Of a stretch of DNA of 64,000 nucleotides, positions 36,598 through 47,795 are shown piece after piece. Origin of the DNA: Diphasiastrum complanatum (Eukaryota > Streptophyta > Lycopodiopsida > Lycopodiales > Lycopodiaceae); assembly GCA_029204225.1 (NCBI GenBank), contig CM055100.1, positions 8,632,713 to 8,696,712 on the forward strand, in the 5' to 3' direction. Both the position numbers and the translations under genes were made by a program. The notes below the pieces were generated by a model. That model was given only the letters and a program-made list of their open reading frames with translations, searched no databases and was not told the origin of the DNA. The number at the start of each line of letters is the position of its first letter. The first letter of the stretch is position 1.

Positions 36598-39325
36598 ATG
36601 GTGATTGTATTCAAAACGCACCCAAAGCCAGTGATACCAATATTACAACCACTAGGTGTTCGAGCGCAAATTGAAGGTCTTCTTCAATTCAATCCATCAG
36701 TAATTCTTACTGATTTATGTTATGATCTAATTCGTAATTTGGGCGAAACAGAAGAAGGACATATTTTCACAACCGTCCGCAATCAAGAGATTGTTATCAC
36801 AGAGGGGTTTTACTGTCATGCCTTAGGATTGCCTATGGACGACAGTATGCCAGTTACTAAACCAAATTTTATTGCGGAGAGCGAAACTTTTCAAGAAGAG
36901 GCTTATCTTGAGAAACGGGGATACAAACTCTCTTACATAAGAGACCCCAATCTCAAGAGCTTCGTTCGATTTTCTCTTGCTTCTATCTTCTTACCGGAGC
37001 AAGAGTACACATTTTTAAATACCAATATGGGATACGTGCTGAGAGCTTTAAATGGAGAACAGATTGCCTTCAGACATATTGCTTTCAAGCAATTCTGCAA
37101 ATTAATAAAAGTTAATCAGCTCTCTAGGCTGGGTTAGCAGATGGGCATTTTATGTATGCATGCTGGTGTGTTGACAGTGCAGGAGGATATCAGGATTGCA
37201 CCAGTACTACCAGAGCTAGCCCCATCAATTGAGGTGGAATCCCAGATGCAGACATCAAAGGCAACCACCGTAGCAGCCACATCATCATCATCATCATCAT
37301 CAAGTCAAGGGAGCATGGTGGGGATGACTTCGCCATCATCCCAGTACACACCATTGTCTAGCAAAGAAGGAAATAGTAATGCGGAAGAGGAGGCGGAGGA
37401 CACTGCTGATTAGGAGCATAATTAGGCTGAAATACCACAAGAGCCAGAACCACAAGGAGTAGAACAGCTTTTTGATGACCAGCAGGGCAGCGAAAGTGGC
37501 GTCGAGGAACCAATCCTTGATGCCGAGTTATATCAAAAGGTCTTTGAAACACTACTGCCAGATACTCGGGTAGCTATTCAGCATCTTGCTAGCTTGGAGA
37601 AGGTATCCAGGAAGCTGGGGTCCAATTATGAAAGAGTCCGAACAGACCTCACCCAAAAAGATATAGAGCTGAGCGAAACAAAGGCTGAGTTGGCCTATAG
37701 AAATGAGGAACTTGAAGCAGCCAATGCGGAGCTGAGCAGAAAAGATACAAAGCTTGAAGAAGCGAAAGGAAGGCAGGATGCCACGCTCGAAGTGTTGGAA
37801 ATACCTTCGAAAGTGAGAACATACTGCTTAAACAACAACTTCAGACCCTGCAGGCTTCTTTACAGGAGGAGAGACGAGTGCGAACTACTCTTCAGAGTAG
37901 CAATGTAGAGCTGAGCAATGAACTCAGCAGTGCTTAGGAATCAATTGCCCAACTGCAAAATTCTGCAAAAATGTTAAAGAAAGACAATCAAATATACAAG
38001 AAACAGGCCGAAGAGGCAATACTGTGGCAAATCAGTGCCGAAATGACACTTGGTGCCTGTGTATCTCATGGCAGGTACCGAATTGATCTGGTAGCATGGA
38101 AGGGAATCCAGGAGAGGATGATCCAGAACTTCCAGATGCAATATCTGCAGCCGCAAATGATTGCTTATGAGAAGCTGAAGGAAGAATTAGAAGAGGCCAA
38201 ATTCCAATCAGGCCAGATGGATTTCTGATGCAGAAGAACCGAAAAAAGCCATCCAAACGGATATCATCTGCAGGCAGATCCTAAGAGATCAAGAAACACA
38301 GACTGAAACCAAGGATGCTGTAGAGGTACAAGCTACTGAAGACCAACCTGAGGCGTTAAGCGTCATTCCATACCAAGCCCAGGTGTCACCAAGTAGAGCA
38401 GTTGTAAAGAAAAACAAGATTGTCTACTCACTACTAAGGTCAGAATTTCAGACATTTCTTCAAGAACTAACATATTTTATTCCACCTTTTTGTAGTCCAG
38501 AACTCCAATGGAGAATGGATTATCTTTTTTTACCTAAACTTTTTGGTTACACAAAAGAACAATGGGAGAACCCTTGGACTTTTTCTAACATAAATACTTT
38601 ATGGTCTAGACAAACTGTACATAAAAAAGGAATCCTCGCCCTTGCCATTGTTCAGAACAAGTTCATTGTGCAAACTAGCTATATTCATGTGGTTGCAGGA
38701 TCCTTGTATATATAGATGAACATTTTAAAATATTTTTCCAGCATTGGATGAGTATTTGAATAAGTTAGAATCAATTAACATTTTTGATGTGAAAGAAGTT
38801 GTTTCTAACTCTAAATCAGTTTTTTCCCGAGTTACTCATCAGTTATTATTCCTTGATATGTGGGAAATCTACACAGAATGGGAAACTAACTATTCTCGTT
38901 ATTTGGAAGAAGTAAAAGCAAATAATATACTTCGCTCCACTAACCCAATAACTAGACCATATTATACTTACAACCATGTAAATATTGCTTCTCTCATTTC
39001 GTATGCCCTCCTGTCTGTTCAACAACTGTATATTAAAGCAAAATTTTCCGAATATATATATGCTGCCCTTTCACTAATTGTCCCTTCTGTCGAGATGTCT
39101 GAAATCCTGACCGAGGATAGTTGGTATACACATCTTATTAATAATACATTAATTGATAACCCCTTGCACCAATCGGCAATCAAGGAATGGGTGGTTATCC
39201 AAATTTGTCATTTCCTGGCAACAAAAGGACTGACATTGGAGCAAGAAAATGAAGAGAATGAAGCCCGAGCCAAGGCTATTTTCCACAACAAGCCAACTAG
39301 CCGAAAGCGACAAAGAAGGACATAA
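36598..39325 (+). pseudogene. Extra 3' ORF region: globular domain, coiled coil, basic-tailed C-terminal domain
   Basis: Between integrase and the 3' LTR lies coding-like sequence of about 900 codons, broken by stops (TAG at 37135, 37411, 37423, 37936) and three frame changes (near 37800, 38225, 38735). Part 1 (36598-37137) is a roughly 180-residue globular domain with no transmembrane segment. Part 2 (37141-37590) is Ser- and acid-rich. Part 3 (about 37560-38220) is a long heptad-like coiled coil (Lys/Glu/Leu-rich). Part 4 (38230-38715, then 38744-39325) is a Tyr/Leu-rich domain ending in the basic tail RKRQRRT, which could be a nuclear signal. Athila elements carry an additional ORF here, often called env-like; I see no signal peptide or membrane anchor. 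A ttttccag acceptor-like site precedes 38741, so splicing is possible. The function is unknown. Confidence 0.65.
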
Positions 39326-39354
39326 ATCAGATTGCTTGCGAGCTACTGCACAAC

Positions 39355-39366
39355 TGAGGAAGGGGA
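39355..39366 (+). other. Polypurine tract before 3' LTR
   Basis: GAGGAAGGGGA ends 3 bp before the TGTGG start of the LTR, as required for plus-strand priming. Confidence 0.75.
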
Positions 39367-39368
39367 TA

Positions 39369-40388
39369 TGTGGAGTCTTATGATCTCACATTATCCAAAT
39401 TTTGTCATATATTGCAAATATTTTCAATTTCCATATATATAAAATGTGCTATAGTGCCTAAATACATGTAAAGGCCTATTTCGCACTTTGTAAATTCATA
39501 TTTTGAGTAGAAGTTGCGACGTTCTAAAGAGACACAATAGAAGTTCAGAACTGACATTTGACAGTTCGTAAGCAACATTGAGACTGAAGAACATTCCTAT
39601 AAGGATAGCACTATATGCCATTGTACATACGCATTTCTACGCAAAGCTGAGTATCAATAGAGAGCGAAGAGCAAGTTCTTATAGCTTGAACATTATTTCC
39701 TTCTGCTATCTCTCACAAAATTACTTATTATCATTTGTGCGAACACACTCTGTATGATCTGTGATTGATTGTGATACCGTTTTGTTTGCGTCACACACAT
39801 CTCTTAAGTTATACTGAATTTCAATTACTCTAACACGGATTTTCAGGCGACACCAGCAAGTAATGATTCTGACTAATGTGTGTAGGGAAATAGCCGAAGC
39901 TGTTATATATAACTTTTAGCAGAAATTCCTTCAACTCTGAATGAGCTATGTGTTCAGATAATGGGATTGATTGAGGCTCTGTCTTGTTTGCTTCTTGCGA
40001 TAAAAACTAATTCTCTGTGTTTGATTAAGAAGAACTTTTAGCTAATATGATTCTGCTTGATGAATCTAATTGCTAGTTGCTATCAGTTCTGACTGTTTTT
40101 CTGATGTCTGAGGAGCCTGAAAGATAAAGTAATACTTACAATTACGGACCTTGACCAAATCGTTTCATCATTGGTGTTCCTGGATGCCAATTTACCCAAA
40201 TATCTTTGGATAACCAATTATGTCGCTGTAGTATTCATTGTGAACTTTTAACACTCTAGTGTGTTTATCATCATACATACATTTACCATGCAAAAGATGA
40301 GATTATTCTCTCTCTTGGGGAACGATCAAACCTTTTATACTATGTAATTCATTGATTTTTGAAAATCTATAATGACTAGGCCACCACA
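39369..40388 (+). repeat. 3' LTR (B) of the Athila-like element
   Basis: 1,020 bp, starting TGTGGAGTC and ending GGCCACCACA, so the ends TGTGG/CCACA are inverted repeats. It is nearly identical to 29743-30752 and more distantly similar to 45939-46967. Confidence 0.9.
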
Positions 40389-41575
40389 CTTGCCACTAAG
40401 AGATGATCCGATCAGTCGGATCCAAGGTGAAAGCATCTTTAGTAAGTTTGACCTTAAAAGTGAATTTTGGTAGTTCAAGATCCACCTTGAAGACCAGCAT
40501 AAAACAACCTTTTCTGTCCCACAAGGCCTGTACCAGTGGATTGTTATACCATTCAGATTGAAGATTGTGCCAACAAAATTCTAGAAACAGATTGACATGA
40601 TTTTCTTCGGTTGTAGTGAATTCCTCATTGCTTACATTGATGACATCTTAATCTTTAGTAAGACATTCGCTTAGCATTTTATTCATTTACAAAGATTTTA
40701 TGAATGTCTTAACACCCATGGTCTTGTTCTTTCAAAAGCTTTCGACAAGATGGAGCTATTCAAAGCAGGAATCCAGTTTCTCGGTGTTATTATCTACAAT
40801 GGTAAGATCAACTTACAACAACATGTCCTTCAAAAAATTGCAGCTATTCAGACATTCGCATCCATCCATGATCTATAGAGTTTTCTTGGATGCCTGAACT
40901 GGATCAACTGGTGCATTCCACATTTGGCTTCTATTGTTCAACCTTTACTCAAATTTCTTTGTAAGGATCTCTCCCCTGAATTGACAGCTAAACATGATAA
41001 ATGTGTTCATATTATCAAACAATATTGTTCTCATCTGCCTCTCTTGCAACTCCCTTCATCTGGTCAGATGATTGTTTATGCTGATGCGAGTATCTTTGGT
41101 TGGGGTGGCATTCTTTGTGAATTACAAGCTGACAATACATTACAAGTATGCAGATTCGCCTCAAGATCTTTTACAGATACCCACACTCGATATCCCTCGA
41201 CTCATCGAGAAATCCTTGCAGTAAAGAAGGCAATCACGACGTTCCATTTTTTTTTTAATTCTAAAGATTTTATTTTATACAGTGATCTCAACAATTTCAA
41301 AAGTTTTATGAGTGATAAATTCATTACAACTATTGGCAACTCCAGACTATTACGATGGTCACTTTGGTTTGACCACTTCACATTTACCAGTGAGCATGTT
41401 CCAGGAATCAAGAACAACATGGCGGATCTTCTCAGTAGAATCCAAGATATTAACTTAAAACAGTCACAGTGTAGTCACATCAAGACCTGTCTCCACTATA
41501 TTGACAGCTGTTATCTATGCAAAGTTATATCGACACCCATCCTCCACTATATTGACAGCTATTATCCACTATAGA
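40389..41575 (+). pseudogene. Endogenous pararetrovirus RT-RNase H fragment (Caulimoviridae-like)
   Basis: Directly after the 3' LTR the frame begins within the RT palm (SKFDLKS), followed by FSVPQGLYQW and the active site AYIDDILIFSK. After a stop near 40876 it continues as an RNase H domain: VYADASIFGWGGIL (first Asp), STHREILAVKKAI (Glu), LYSDLNNFKSF (Asp) and NNMADLLSR (Asp). The FLGVIIYNGKINLQ and LLRWSLWFDHF segments are typical of plant pararetroviruses rather than Gypsy elements. The RT finger region and everything upstream except the 29.3-kb protease are absent. Stops at several positions show it is a dead, old integration. The family assignment is from motifs. Confidence 0.75.
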
Positions 41576-42132
41576 ATTTAATACTTATAAGATCCAGCTT
41601 ATATCTTGCACTCTCAACAGCCTGATAAGACATATAAGATTAGAAAATACCTTAGTGAGTTACAGTTGTAAAGATTCCACTCTCCACTCATGATGAATCA
41701 AGCTCTGAGAGAAGTGTGGTTTTAGTATAAACTCCATATCCTCCACTCATTCAGGCAAGAGCTTTCAAGTTTGTTCATGTTAGCAATCTTATCAGTCATG
41801 GTGCGCTCTTAGATTTGCAGCCACTATCTCTTCCATCTCCAACTTTGTATTAGCTAAGGCTTTGAGTTTTTTCCAGTCTTATATATATATCAGATTTCTT
41901 TTTATGCTTCTCAACACTCTTGTGTCTCTTATTCAACTTATGATTTTGTCTTTTTTGCTCTTGTTGTCTATCTGTTTTGGGTCTATCTGTTTTGCTATCA
42001 TGTCTATCGGTTTTGGTATCATAGCCATCTTCTTCCTTGCTCTCTACCTTATTTCATTCTGTTAGAAATGGTTCATAATCTCTTTTGATTACTTCTTTGT
42101 TCATATAGCTATTGTAACTCCCTACAAAACAA
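41576..42132. other. No gene recognised
   Basis: AT-rich sequence after the pararetroviral RNase H. It may still include viral intergenic DNA. A 67-codon very hydrophobic frame at 41862-42065 is probably chance, from TCT/TTT-rich composition. Confidence 0.4.
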
Positions 42133-43226
42133 TTAAAAGGAATCGAACGAAGTGCTCAAGACATTGACAATTTCATTTGCTAAACTGGCCTTTATATTTC
42201 TCAATTGAAGATCAATATTGAAAATAGAAATATTGTCCTCATAATCCTTTGCATCGTGTTTGTTGTTCTCAACTGATTTTCGGTGTCCTTCCATTGAAAT
42301 TGTGTTTGCATTTGGAATTGTCTTGCTTGGTTCAAATTGGGAATTACATTTATGTTGCCGATCATGTGTACATTCCATAGCACTGCATAAATGTTGATTG
42401 GCCATCTCTTGTAAGTTCAATGGGAAATCAAGGTATGTTGATGAAGTTGGTTGGTCTATTGCTAAACGGGCTTCCCCATTGTTGATAGTTGCACTTCTTC
42501 ATCATGTTGCACTTCCATTTGATTCACTGATGATGTTGATGAAGAATTATCTTTATCATCGTTTCGTACTTCCAATTCATCCTCTGATGATGTTGATGAT
42601 GATTCACCACAATCATTTGGCCTATCATTTTTCTGGATTCCTGGATTAACAGTTTTTTCCAATTGAACCTTAGCCGCTTTGTCTTGATCCTTTAGGTTTT
42701 GTAACTGTCTTATAATATTCTAGATATTTAACGACCGACATATCTCCAAAGTGCGCTCTAATGGAATTTAATTTTCAAATGCAGCTTCACGTTGACCCTT
42801 GTTCAGGTCATATTCTATGGTGTGAGCATGTGATTTTATATCAGATAATGACATTATCCAAGTCTCCTGATATATATCCTTAGATAAACAAGCTCTTATC
42901 CTAGGCTTTAAACCTGAAATACAGTGCATTGTGTTGAATATTTCCTCCATCGAATAACCATATTTGTCCATTATATGTTGGAAGTCATTGTAATAAATCT
43001 CAACAGTAGACGTTTGTTGGGTAGAATGCCATACTTGGCCATTTGTCCATTCAATTCTTCGATGCATTTTTGTACAAAGGTTAGCCATTTATCAGTGGTA
43101 ACATTGGGTTCTTCACACTGCATCCAATATTGCCACCAGATTTTTGTAGACCCATTTAAACTCAGTTTTTGGGAATCTGGCTGGGGATCTAGGTTCGCCT
43201 ATTTGGCAATAGATCTATCATGTTGA
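42133..43226 (-). pseudogene. Decayed Gypsy-like gag (candidate)
   Basis: Read leftward, the minus strand gives IWWQYWMQCEE, a shifted segment with VQKCIEELNGQ, then VEIYYNDFQHIMDKYGYS and CISGLKPRIRACLSKD, a layout like retrotransposon gag capsid domains. An acidic Ser-rich stretch follows (42662-42462), then an uncharacterised tail. Several frameshifts separate the parts. There is no zinc knuckle. Confidence 0.45.
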
Positions 43227-43908
43227 GATGTATAAAATATCAAGGGGGTGAAGCTAGATGTCAATTCCACAAGTGTGGGGATCCTGTTTAGTGATTTTTT
43301 GAAAATAGGCTGGCCACAAAAACCGGCTGAGAGTCTAGGTTTGCATACTTCACTGTTGAAAGAGCATGTTATGAGGAGTCTAACTTGCTATTTTGGGCAT
43401 ATAGGGCTGGAATTTAGGATTCCGAGTTTGCCTGACTCAATCTGGACTCATCATGATGTGTTCTAACAATGGTCAAACATGCGAAGACAACAAGAATTGA
43501 GAGAGACATTAAAGTTTTGCTCTCCTATAGTGTCTTTTGTTGTTGTACTTGGCTGAATAGTGAAGGACACTGATGTTGTTCAGATCATTGGCACATGAAA
43601 TTTTCTTCACTGGCACTTTTTTCAAGGATATCTGATGAAGATTTTATTTTCTTTGTCCAAACTGATTGATTCACCTTGTTGCACAACACTGTGTTTAGTA
43701 GTCCTCAACTTCTTTACTTGTAAATTGTTCTAACTCCATGAATCACTTGGACTGCTTTTCTGTCCCTAGGAGGACTCTACTCTCAACAAATATATTCACT
43801 CACTATACATTGTATCATGCAAAACAAACAAATAAAAGAACTGGTTTTAGATAATTGAGAAAATACAAAGAAAGAGGTAAAAGTAAACCAGACAAAGATC
43901 GGGAAAGA
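43227..43908. other. No gene recognised
   Basis: Non-coding between two minus-strand Gypsy fragments. It could be internal or LTR sequence of the same element. No terminal repeats were identified. Confidence 0.4.
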
Positions 43909-44420
43909 TTATACAGTAGGGGGTAAATGGTAATAACATCTTAGCTGACTACTATTCACTAAGGTTGGTAAGGGATCACCTTCCAAGGTGGCCAATTGAA
44001 CTGTGCCATTTTCATATATCTTTGTTACACGATAGGGTCCTAGGCCATAAAATTTCAATTTGCCCTTTGTGACCTTGCTTTGATACATCAATGCTAGGTT
44101 TAATTTGTGTAAGTCCTTTTGTTTCAGGACATGGTCATCCTAGCTTTGCGACATTTTTTTTCAGTGTGTAAGTCATACAAGGCAATGGTTCGGGTTTCAC
44201 ATAAATTCATGAGTAAGCCCAATCGATACTGTGTAGACTTACTTGTGTCTAATCATTCCGTTGTGGCTACTCGGAGGCTACAGACAATGAATTCGGCTGG
44301 CATTATGCCTCGAGGCCATAGGCTACTTGGGAACACGGTGTGACCCTTAGATACCTTGGCCAGTGGTGGGATCCTAGGTATATCCTTTGGTATCATCTTC
44401 TTTTCATAGAGATGTGGATC
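43909..44420 (-). pseudogene. Gypsy integrase C-terminal fragment (GPY/F module)
   Basis: The minus strand gives GHTVF with IMPAEFIVCSLRVATTEW, the region just after the integrase core. After a frameshift near 44110 comes KGKLKFYGLGPYRVTKIYEN, ending SSQLRCYYH. GLGPYRV is the GPY/F module of Ty3/gypsy integrases. The catalytic core is absent and no chromodomain is seen. Unrelated coding-like sequence precedes it up to 44558. Confidence 0.65.
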
Positions 44421-44769
44421 AAAGTAACTTAATGCTTGCTCATCAAAGTACTTCACATCCTCTTCCAAGGTGATCATTGAACACCAAGAGAGGAGTTCTT
44501 CCTCACAGGGTTTGGGAGGTGGTTCTAATGGGAGGCATGATAGCTCAACCATGTTCACCCCGATTTCAATCTCGTCATCAAGGGTGACAGGTTTTTGATT
44601 TGGGACTTTAGTTCAGGTTCTCGATTTGTTTCTCGCAGTAGGGAGATATATCCTTTCATAGAACTCATACAATCGACTATTGCTAGAGCCTCAATTTAAT
44701 TGATGATATCAGTATCAGTGATGGATTTCCAATGGTTTGTGACACTTCCTTTGGTCTCGGTCAATCGTG

Positions 44770-44940
44770 TGGTTTGTGGTGGCATAATGATTCATGGGAA
44801 AGAGTTAAAAGCATACAAATGTGGATCTTCTCTAGCTGCTCGTTCTGAGGACAAAACTTGTTTAATAGGGAAAGAATGTTATGTCCACGTCCAGTATTGT
44901 GAAAATTGTCAAAATCTATCTTGGTTGTTTTGTGTCTTTT
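44770..44940 (+). pseudogene. 3' end of a chromovirus: chromodomain tail, PPT, LTR start
   Basis: The plus strand reads NDSWERVKSIQ, the end of a chromodomain, then GAGGACAAAAC, an A/G-rich tract (AATAGGGAAAGA) and TGTTATGTCCACGTCCAG. The same series occurs on the minus strand at about 57140-57040, where the chromodomain is better kept. It is therefore a fragment of the same chromovirus family. Confidence 0.5.
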
Positions 44941-45069
44941 AGTTTGTGAGGAAAAGATCACATGTGTGGAGCATGTTCCCACATGTAGAAAAAGTCAAAA
45001 ATAGTTTATGATGTTTACTTTAGGGTTATCACAGAGATTTCTAGTCAAGCATCTTGGTGTCACTAGGTG

Positions 45070-45938
45070 GAGCCAATTTTCCAAGATCAAGGGGAGGCTT
45101 CTTCAAATGACAAAAAGAAAGATAGATCAAAGCTCAAGTGCTTCTATTGTGGCATCAAATGACACTTTGCAAGTGAGTGCTACAAGAAGAAGAGAGATCA
45201 AGGAGACAAGCAAGGCTATGAAGTTGGTTCGGTTTTCAAAGTTGAGTTTGATGGAGATGCTTGCATCATCAAAAGGAAGGATATCTTGATTGCAAAAGGT
45301 AAAAGTCAAGGGAAGTTGCTCAAACTAGATGCTTGTCTAAATGCTAACCAAGTTGGATTTGTGGCAAGTGAGCAAATACCTATTCAAGAGGTTTGGCATT
45401 AAAGTATGGGGCACCTCAGCTTCAAGTCATTGGAGGTAATGGCTAAGAAGCAAGTTGTGATTTGTCTTCCAAACTCCTTAAGTAGCATCAATCATGTTTG
45501 TGAGTCTTGTGCTTTGTCAAAGTCACATAGACTACCTTATGCTAGATCTATATCTAGATCTACAAAGCCTTTTCAAGTTGTACATTCGGATATTCATGGA
45601 ATTACTACAACTAGCAATAGTGGAGCTAAGATGTATGTAACTTTCATTGATGATTTTAGTAGATTTTGTTGGATCTATCTACTAAAGAGCAAGGATGAAG
45701 TGTATGATGTCTTTGTTAAGTTCAAGAATGCAAGGAAAAACCAATTTTCCACAAGGATCAAGTGGCTAAGGAGTGAAAATGGTGGAGAGTACAGATCTAC
45801 CAAGTTTAAGGCTTTTTGTGATAAGCATGGGATCAAGAGGGAGTGTACAACACCAAGGACCCCACAACAAAATGGAGTGACCGAGAGGAAGAATATGACT
45901 TTATGAGAAAGTGCCAAAGCCATGAGGTTAAGTGCTAA
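45070..45938 (+). pseudogene. Ty1/copia fragment: zinc knuckle, GAG-pre-integrase, integrase
   Basis: It starts with KCFYCGIK-HFASEC, a CCHC knuckle with TGA in place of the Gly codon. GHLSFKSLE, the His of the zinc module and HVCESCALSK follow. The integrase core has VVHSDIHG (first Asp), TFIDDFSRFCWIYLL (second Asp region) and LRSENGGEY with TPQQNGVTERKN (Glu). A TGA at 45904 comes next. The copy breaks at 45939, where the LTR of the second Gypsy element is inserted; its last bases are GCTAA. Confidence 0.85.
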
Positions 45939-46967
45939 TGTGGAGCCTCATGATCCCACATTATCCAAAGTTATTATTTTATATTGTAAAAATTTTCAAT
46001 TTTTATACATATAAATATGCTATAGTGCCTAAATCCATGTAAAGGCCTATTTGCATTTTGTAAATTCATTTTTAGGTTAGAACTTGTGACATTTTGTGCG
46101 ACATTCTATAGAGCCACATTAGCAGATCCCAACCGACATCTTAACGGCTGGTAAACGACGTTTAGGCCAGTGTTCATTCCTATAAGATTGACACTTCGTG
46201 CCATTGTACACACGCACAGATTTGAGTATCAATAGAGAGAAGAGAGCCAGTTTCTATAAGCTTGAGCATTCTTTTCCTCTGCCATCTCTTACAACATTAC
46301 TTCTTATCAATTGAGCGAATACACTCTGAACGATTCGTAACTGTTTGTGATACTTGTCTGTTTGCGTCACACATACCTTTCATTTCTTACTGTATTTCAG
46401 ATACTTTAACGCGGATTTTTAAACATCACCAAAGAGTGACAATTCTAACTAATGTGTGCAGGGAATTAGCCGAAGCTGTTAAGCATAACCATAAGCAAAA
46501 CTTCTTTCAATTCTAAATGAGCTATGTATTCAGATAACGAACTTGCTAGTCTAATGCTTTGTTCTGTTTGTTTCCTGTGATAAGAACTAATTTTATGTGT
46601 TCGATTAAGAGGAATCATTGGCCAAACTGATTCTGTTTGATAAATCTATTTGCTAGTTGTTGTCTAACCTGATTGCTTACTAATATCTTGGAGTCTGGAA
46701 GATAAAATACCTTGTTAAATCTCAGACCTTGACCAAATCGTTTCACCATTGGTGTTTCTAGATGCCAATTTGCCCAAATATCTTTGGATAACCAGATATG
46801 TTGTTGTAGTATTCATTGTGTATATTACACATCATATTCCATTCACCTTCTTACATACACTTATCATACAAAAGAAGAGATTATTCTCTCTCTTGGAGAA
46901 TGATCAAACCTTTTATACTACTTTATTCATTGATTTTGTGGAAATCTATAACGACTAGGCCACCCCA
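45939..46967 (+). repeat. 5' LTR (C) of the second Gypsy element
   Basis: Starts TGTGGAGCC and ends GGCCACCCCA. It is alignable along its whole length with LTRs A and B but more diverged, so it is a related subfamily or an older copy. Confidence 0.9.
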
Positions 46968-46972
46968 TAATT

Positions 46973-46990
46973 TGGCACCGTTGCCGGGGA
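46973..46990 (+). other. Primer binding site (tRNA-Asp type)
   Basis: TGGCACCGTTGCCGGGGA, 5 bp after the LTR; one change from the expected tRNA-Asp complement. Confidence 0.75.
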
Positions 46991-47004
46991 GATGAATTTC
47001 ATCT

Positions 47005-47744
47005 CATTAGAGAAAATTTGAGCACAAAAGGGGCCTTTCAAAAAGATACCTTTTATTTTTTTTCTCAAAAGTTTCTTCCACATGGTCCAATCAAAACACT
47101 TAAATTTGAAATCTATGTAATGTAGCTCCTTCAAATTGATATTCTTTTCTTTCTAAAAGAACTGTAATTTTGAGTCGGGGGAAGCCCATAAATAAGCCAT
47201 TTTATTTGTAGTATAGTATGCAACTCAGCAAAAAAACAATGTAACTTTTGATTGACAACTCGGATTGAGACGAAAGCCCTCGACGAGAGCTTTTCAATGA
47301 CACCCAACATGCCCCAGTTCCGAGCTACGGTGAAGAAGTTATGGCCAGTCAAAGTTTGGGTCGGTCAACACTTGGTCAACCCGATATTTCTTTCAAGAGC
47401 TTGAAATAGATATCGGGTTGACCAAGTGTTGATCGACCAAAACTTTGACTGGCCATAACTTCTTCATCGTAGCTCAGAACTGGTCACGTTCGTGTCGTTG
47501 AAAAGCTCTCGTCGAGGGCTTTCTAATGGCACTGTAATCGTCTCAATCCGAGTTGCTGTTCAAAAGTTATGATTTTTTTTAGTCACAGACTATACTACCC
47601 ACATAATAGCTAATCATCGAAGATTGTGTGGGCAGGACTGCGGGCAGAAACAAATTTTATTTTAGTATTTTACATTGCCAAAAAATTGTCATCCTACGTG
47701 CCAATCCTTATAGGGCCCTTTCCAAGGCCAAATTTTCTCTAATG
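47005..47744. mobile_element. 740-bp fold-back MITE inserted in the element's leader
   Basis: The segment is absent from the first element, where PBS and gag are only about 65 bp apart. Its ends are CATTAGAGAAAATTTG and CAAATTTTCTCTAATG, exact inverted repeats of 16 bp, with weaker pairing beyond. A TA dinucleotide sits inside both ends and could be a mariner-type TA target duplication. It has no ORF. The centre is a very large inverted repeat, listed separately. Confidence 0.75.
47208..47598. repeat. Long inverted repeat, arms of about 190 bp
   Basis: 47208-47397 and 47410-47598 are imperfect reverse complements with a loop of about 12 bp. Examples are GTCAACCCGATAT / ATATCGGGTTGAC near the loop, AAGTTATGGCCAGTCAAAGT with its complement, and GTAGTATAG / CTATACTAC at the outer end. 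A transcript would fold into a long hairpin. Confidence 0.85.
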
Positions 47745-47795
47745 TTTACAACATTTTTAAGTGTATTAAGTCTACGAATCTTCTTCATGTAACGC

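Larger units (their letters stand above)
29733..40388 (+). mobile_element. Athila-like Ty3/gypsy LTR retrotransposon, about 10.7 kb
   Basis: Two LTRs of about 1.02 kb, closely similar (a few percent differences by eye), enclose in order a PBS matching tRNA-Asp, gag, two protease-like domains, RT, RNase H, integrase, a large 3' ORF region and a polypurine tract. Integrase after RNase H marks Ty3/gypsy. The FMDD active site, the tRNA-Asp PBS and the long extra region after integrase fit the Athila group. The coding parts carry about fifteen stops and several frameshifts, so it is defective. No matching 5-bp target duplication was found, and the first bases of the left LTR differ from the other two copies. 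The element sits between two pieces of pararetrovirus. Confidence 0.85.

Noticed and set aside
41862-42065. 67-codon very hydrophobic frame after the pararetroviral RNase H, possibly a membrane protein
   Set aside because: The composition is forced by T-rich DNA, no homologue is recognised, and the frame is short.
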